Source: Lepidodermella squamata (Eukaryota; Gastrotricha). Taken from it: 64,000 nt of DNA. Of this stretch, positions 60,218 through 64,000 are shown one piece after another (positions within the stretch are counted from its first letter, which is position 1; each line of letters starts with the position of its first letter). Below the pieces are notes generated by a model. That model saw only the letters and a program-made list of their open reading frames with translations, was not told where the DNA came from and searched no databases. The DNA is taken from positions 861,869-925,868 of the forward strand of contig JBLDXI010000045.1 of the NCBI GenBank assembly GCA_047495785.1, in the 5' to 3' direction. A program made the position numbers and the translations under genes.

Positions 60218-63200
60218 TTACGCTAGAAAGACAGTTTCACTTTCTTTGATTGCATTTTTCAGCTGAGCCAGGATGACTGAGCGATGAATTTCACGATCGG
60301 AAATGTAGATCTTGCGACAGCGCTTGTCGTTTTTAGAAAGACCAGCAAGAATGATACCAGATAACATCACAACCAAATAGTACATTTTAAACAGATAGAG
60401 CTGCTGTCCTCGTAGTTTTTGACGGCGAAACGCTGGTTTCATGTCATTAATTTTTTCGGAAATCGTTCGGATTGACACGGCAAGTGCGTACATCATTGCA
60501 ATCATTCGCCGGGGCTTCACCGCTTCGTCGAGATCAGCCAGAAATGGCGATGAACCGAAAATGGCGACAAGCATTGCCATGTAATTTTGGAAATCAGGGA
60601 GGGTAGCTTCAGATGTTGCGACACAAGTGCATTCGATGAATTCGTTAACAGCTCGACCAGCCACATTTTGGAGTTGAGATTTGTACTTTGCGAGAACTTG
60701 ATGACGATAGCTTTCAGTCCCAGCAGCGATGCATCTCAGGTAATTAGCGACACATTCATGGGAAACAAAGTCGAACTGATTTTTCGGGTTCAGAACAACG
60801 CTTAGAAATACGTCACTGATTTCAGGCCGGCGGAAGTAATCGGCAAATGATGAGCGGTAGCTTTTAACGGCTAGAAAGTCTGAAACAACGTTGATGACAT
60901 CAGCGTAAGGACCATTGCCATCACACAGCGCAAATGCACATGGATCGCTGAACCTGATTCCAGGTAATTTTGGCAGCAATATGGCATAGGTTTTGAACAG
61001 TCGTTCGGAATATTCTGGGCAATTCACAAGATCAGCCAGTAATGAATAATCTTTGAGGTGCAAGCGGCTGTTGACAACGTTGAGAATGCTCTCTAAAAAT
61101 ACATGAATACAGTATTTATCGAAAAGAATACATTTTCGTGCATTTAAAACTACTTACTTGAATTAAATTAAAAATTGAGAATTTTTGGAAATTTCAAAAT
61201 TTTTAATTTTCAATTAATCAACAGTACACTTTAATTCCGATATCCAAGGACTAACACTGACTCGCTCAACGCTGACTTTGAACATGGGCAGAAATATAAA
61301 TCCTAGGGTTTAAGCCATGTATTTCTTCATTTCCTGATTTTTAAGATGAGAACTCAATGCAAAGCCAATTCATGTTTCAAATGCTGATTCCAAGTTACTT
61401 TATACACGCAGTCATCGCCCGAACGTTTGTTGCTATGGCAAATGGAAACGTTGACCCGTCAATTTCCACATTTCGCTCTGCTGAGCAATTCACCCTCGTT
61501 CTGCAATATGAGCACGCCATCGACATATAAGACCACTGGTCAAGCCCGTCGACCTAAAACCAAGCTGCGACACTAGATTCACCGATGTATACGATTTCGA
61601 ATCGCCCGTCGGACCTGAGACGGAGGTAAACGTCAATCTCACTGGCCGAGTTCTTCAATTCACGCATAAAGGCATAGTTACAACGACTCAGGGCGACCAC
61701 AACCGCGACATTGCTGGAGCTGTTTTAACAGTCGTTAATTCAGTGAACGTTATGCCAAGTTAGTAATGATAATTATTTATTTTTAGATATTTTCAAGTCG
61801 CGAGGTTCACGAGGTTCAAGAGATCTAATTCTAATAGAGATCTAATAATCAAGCTGCGCTTGAAGTATGTAACCACCGGACGATTCCTCGCCATCGGCTG
61901 TGTTATCACGGAGGCGGCTGCCTATATTTCTGCCACTGTCACATGCATTGTGTCCCAACAAGATTATAGCTTACCTGCGATCTCTGCTACTCTGGCTACC
62001 TCATCCTTTTCGGTTAGGCTAACAATAATCGTGATCACATTACCATACCGCTCCAATTCAGCGGCTTAAATTTTACTGGTTTGCGAATCTCAATGAAAGT
62101 GAACCGCTGGTTCATCTAGTGACATTCTCAAGTTTCGGTATGTAGTACCTTTGCACATGTTCGAATGTGACACTTATTTCGCCAAAAAAGTGACATCGAC
62201 TATAGTAAAATATCGCGTAAAATAACGTAGGCCGAACCCAGGCCAGGACGGACTTGACAATACCAATGTATACGAGTATAACCACGGCCTTCATTCGTTA
62301 GCCGTTTGTAAAAACCCCAATGTGAGGACTGAGGAAATTCTGGAATCGCTGTATTCTAAGCTGGATTCTTCAAACCCAGGCGCTGAACTGTCCGTTACAC
62401 ATCTTGCTACCGGAACGGTAGGCGCGGAACTCAATGATAAGCCGATCGCTGCAGTGACGCCGATAAATATACTTGAAAGGAAATTAGTTTCCCCTTACTT
62501 TTACTTTCCTCATACAGATACCAGATGACCATCCACAGGACAACTTTCTTCTTCGCTGTAAGACATTACGTTTCACCTTGACAGTGATTCGCCAGACATA
62601 ATCAGCAGGAAAGTGTTTCGCCATTCAAAATCTCTATATGCCTCCCGTTAATGATGTTAACTTCTGAGAATTGAGAAGCCTCTTGAAGTACCTCTTTAAA
62701 CCCTACGTTGCACAGATAAAATTCCATAACGTGCGCATTTACCTGTCATTGAAAGCTACACCGCATGATTTGTTACAATTTAGAATTTACTGAGCAAGAC
62801 CCAATAATATTTACCAATCTGTATTATAACACGTTACATCGGTTAAGCAAGGTATTCGCGCGATAATACTTTGCTGCTCTTTTCATGCACTTGAACTTTT
62901 TGCTGCTATTTTTAGCTCAATAAGAGTATAGATAGCCCTCTAAATCTCTAATTAAATTTTTTTTTAATTCTTACGAAATAAGTCGAAGTCGATCGATTTC
63001 ACTCGGGACATATTTTCAACAAGATATTCGAGTCTGAAGGTCCAGTGCAAAGCAGACGTCAGATGAGCTGTAGCGTGTCCTTTGATGAAAATGTCATCGA
63101 ACATGGTCAGCGACGGCAGGATTGCATTCATGACTCTCATTAGCTCTTTCGTGGTGACAGTCGGTTCAACGGGCAAACCAATCGCCGGTGGTCTATTGAT

Positions 63201-64000
63201 TAGCTCCGATTTCCATTCGGCAAAATTAATCTGAGCAAGCGTGAACAGAAGATCGAGAACTTTGCGACACTCGACCCTTGACAAATTGCTCATGCTTTTG
63301 AAAATCATCGGATGCTCTTCGTCGATAATTCGAGTCAAGCGTTGAATAAATGTCGCCGATATGTCGGGCTGATCCTTATCGCAGATTGTTTTACGATCGA
63401 CGCTGTAGCGTTCACCCATGAAAATCGACAGCCAGCTCATCGAAACGAAGAATTTCACGTCATCGTACGGCGGAACAACTGGCAGTTTTTGGTGAACAGA
63501 ATCGATTGGCATTACCATCAAATGCATGCAAGTAAAGAAGAGCAGACTTTCGAAATTAAACGTGATCAATGAGTAGTCGTATTGAGCCAATCGAATCAGC
63601 GATTCTTTCGTGATAACGGTCTTCGCAAAATTCGATATCAGGACCTGGAACCATTTTTTACGCACTAAATCAGGCTCACCCACCAAGGTGTTCAATATCC
63701 GAATTAAACAGGTCATAAACCTCAACTTGGCCGGTTCATCCGTGCCGAAGTTGACCGACGTGAACAGATCAGAAACAGCTTGAGAGTTGGCAAAGCGCGA
63801 TACAATGCGATCAACATTATCTTCGAGATACTCGCGGTTTTGATCCTTTTTAATTTCGAATTGATATAAAATGTGGGTTGCGGGGAACACATTTTCCTCC
63901 CACGGCGTGCTTGTCTTGAACGATAACAGCTTATCAAACGATTTCGCGAGGTCTTGAGCAGTGAAAGAACAGGTCGGGAAAAGCTCTTCGTAACCTTTTT
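60218..64000 (-). CDS. P15: LIFG-PGS array paralogue, 5' end outside the window
   Basis: Exon 64000-62975 (open to the window edge) and exon 61092-60218 join in phase 1 across a 1,882-nt intron with a strong donor C|GTAAGA and acceptor TTTTTAG|AG. It is the only array member with an intron in the coding region. The first exon holds the mid-body blocks of the family: F-x-x-x-x-x-x-K-L-R-F-M equivalent FGTDEPAKLRFMTCLIRIL, KWFQVLISNFAKTVITKESLIR, VPPYDDVKF and CRKVLDLLFTLAQINFAEW. After the splice the protein continues SILNVVNSRLHLKDY, comparable to the V-V-N-N-R-x-F-C region of P12 to P14, to a C-terminus like theirs. The N-terminal signature would lie to the right of the window. Function unknown. 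The intron carries coding-like sequence on the opposite strand. Confidence 0.75.
61357..61763 (+). pseudogene. Coding-like remnant nested in the P15 intron
   Basis: Two overlapping plus-strand frames look coding and read as one protein if a one-base frame change is allowed. Frame 1 (61357-61530) starts with ATG and a hydrophobic stretch FMFQMLIPSYFIHAVIARTF like a signal sequence, then FRSAEQFTLVLQYEHAIDI and a stop. Frame 2 (61512-61763) has no ATG and carries FTDVYDFESPVGPETEVNV, GRVLQFTHKGIV and GAVLTVVNSVNV before its stop. They overlap by 19 nt. Product not recognised. A frameshifted secreted-protein pseudogene, or a mobile-element remnant, would fit. Confidence 0.4.
61860..62528 (+). 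other. Further plus-strand open frames in the P15 intron
   Basis: Frame 61860-62069 encodes 69 residues with a hydrophobic, possibly membrane-spanning character (FLAIGCVITEAAAYISATV). Frame 62322-62528 encodes 68 hydrophilic residues (EEILESLYSKLDSSNPGAEL). Both are unrecognised. They could be exons or remains of the same nested element as the upstream remnant, or chance open frames. Confidence 0.25.

Noticed and set aside
3952-64000. Bacterial operon interpretation of the same-strand gene run
   Set aside because: Introns, poly(A) signals, SOCS box, GT31 type II anchor and tRNA form are eukaryotic, and spacers of up to 1.8 kb do not suit an operon.

Overview
The window is animal nuclear DNA from a compact, AT-leaning genome (rough impression, about 40% GC). 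The evidence is a cluster-type tRNA-His, spliced genes with very short GT-AG introns (35 to 78 nt in most cases), AATAAA poly(A) signals, and metazoan protein families: a SOCS box, a GT31 glycosyltransferase, a SANTA domain and a Ly6-like GPI-anchored protein. Nearly every gene begins 0 to 16 nt after a TTTTAG or TTTCAG 3' splice-site-like sequence that has no visible 5' partner. That is the pattern expected of spliced-leader trans-splicing. Short introns plus this pattern suit a larvacean-like or other trans-splicing invertebrate, but the species cannot be named from the sequence alone.

Most of the window (about 4 to 64 kb) is one tandem array on the minus strand. It holds fifteen paralogues, here P1 to P15, each normally 700 to 755 residues and, except for the last, encoded by a single exon. 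They share an N-terminal signature (L-I-F-G, a short acidic or basic stretch, P-G-S), often an A-A-G-G motif followed by TPR-like helix pairs, then a long helical body with conserved W-Y/F-x-x-F-L-x-x-F-G and P-F/Y-D-D blocks. I do not recognise the family. Three subfamilies are visible: MAFELIFG type (P1, P2, P3, P7, P8), MDL/MEL type (P5, P6, P9) and MDF type (P10 to P14, with P15 probably here). P4 has a degenerate N-terminus. P2 carries a frameshift. There is one clear 5' relic of the family and one possible second.

Four SOCS-box proteins (S1 to S4) are interleaved in the same array and orientation. They are predicted elongin B/C-cullin ubiquitin-ligase adaptors with an unfamiliar helical N-terminal region. 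Unrelated genes sit between array members: an ASH/MSP-like beta-sandwich protein (SPD-2/CEP192-like?), a beta-1,3-galactosyltransferase-like GT31 enzyme, a stand-alone SANTA-domain protein (KNL-2/M18BP1-like), a GC-richer spliced gene of unknown function, and the tRNA-His gene. To the left of the array lie the 5' part of an HSL/arylacetamide-deacetylase-like esterase and a Ly6-like GPI-anchored protein with a large Trp/Pro repeat insert.

Tandem duplication, a local gene-conversion tract between P10 and P11, near-identical N-termini in P6 and P9, relic copies and foldback elements all point to a fast-evolving locus. A working idea, inference only, is that the array and the SOCS-box adaptors form one lineage-specific recognition or defence-type repertoire.
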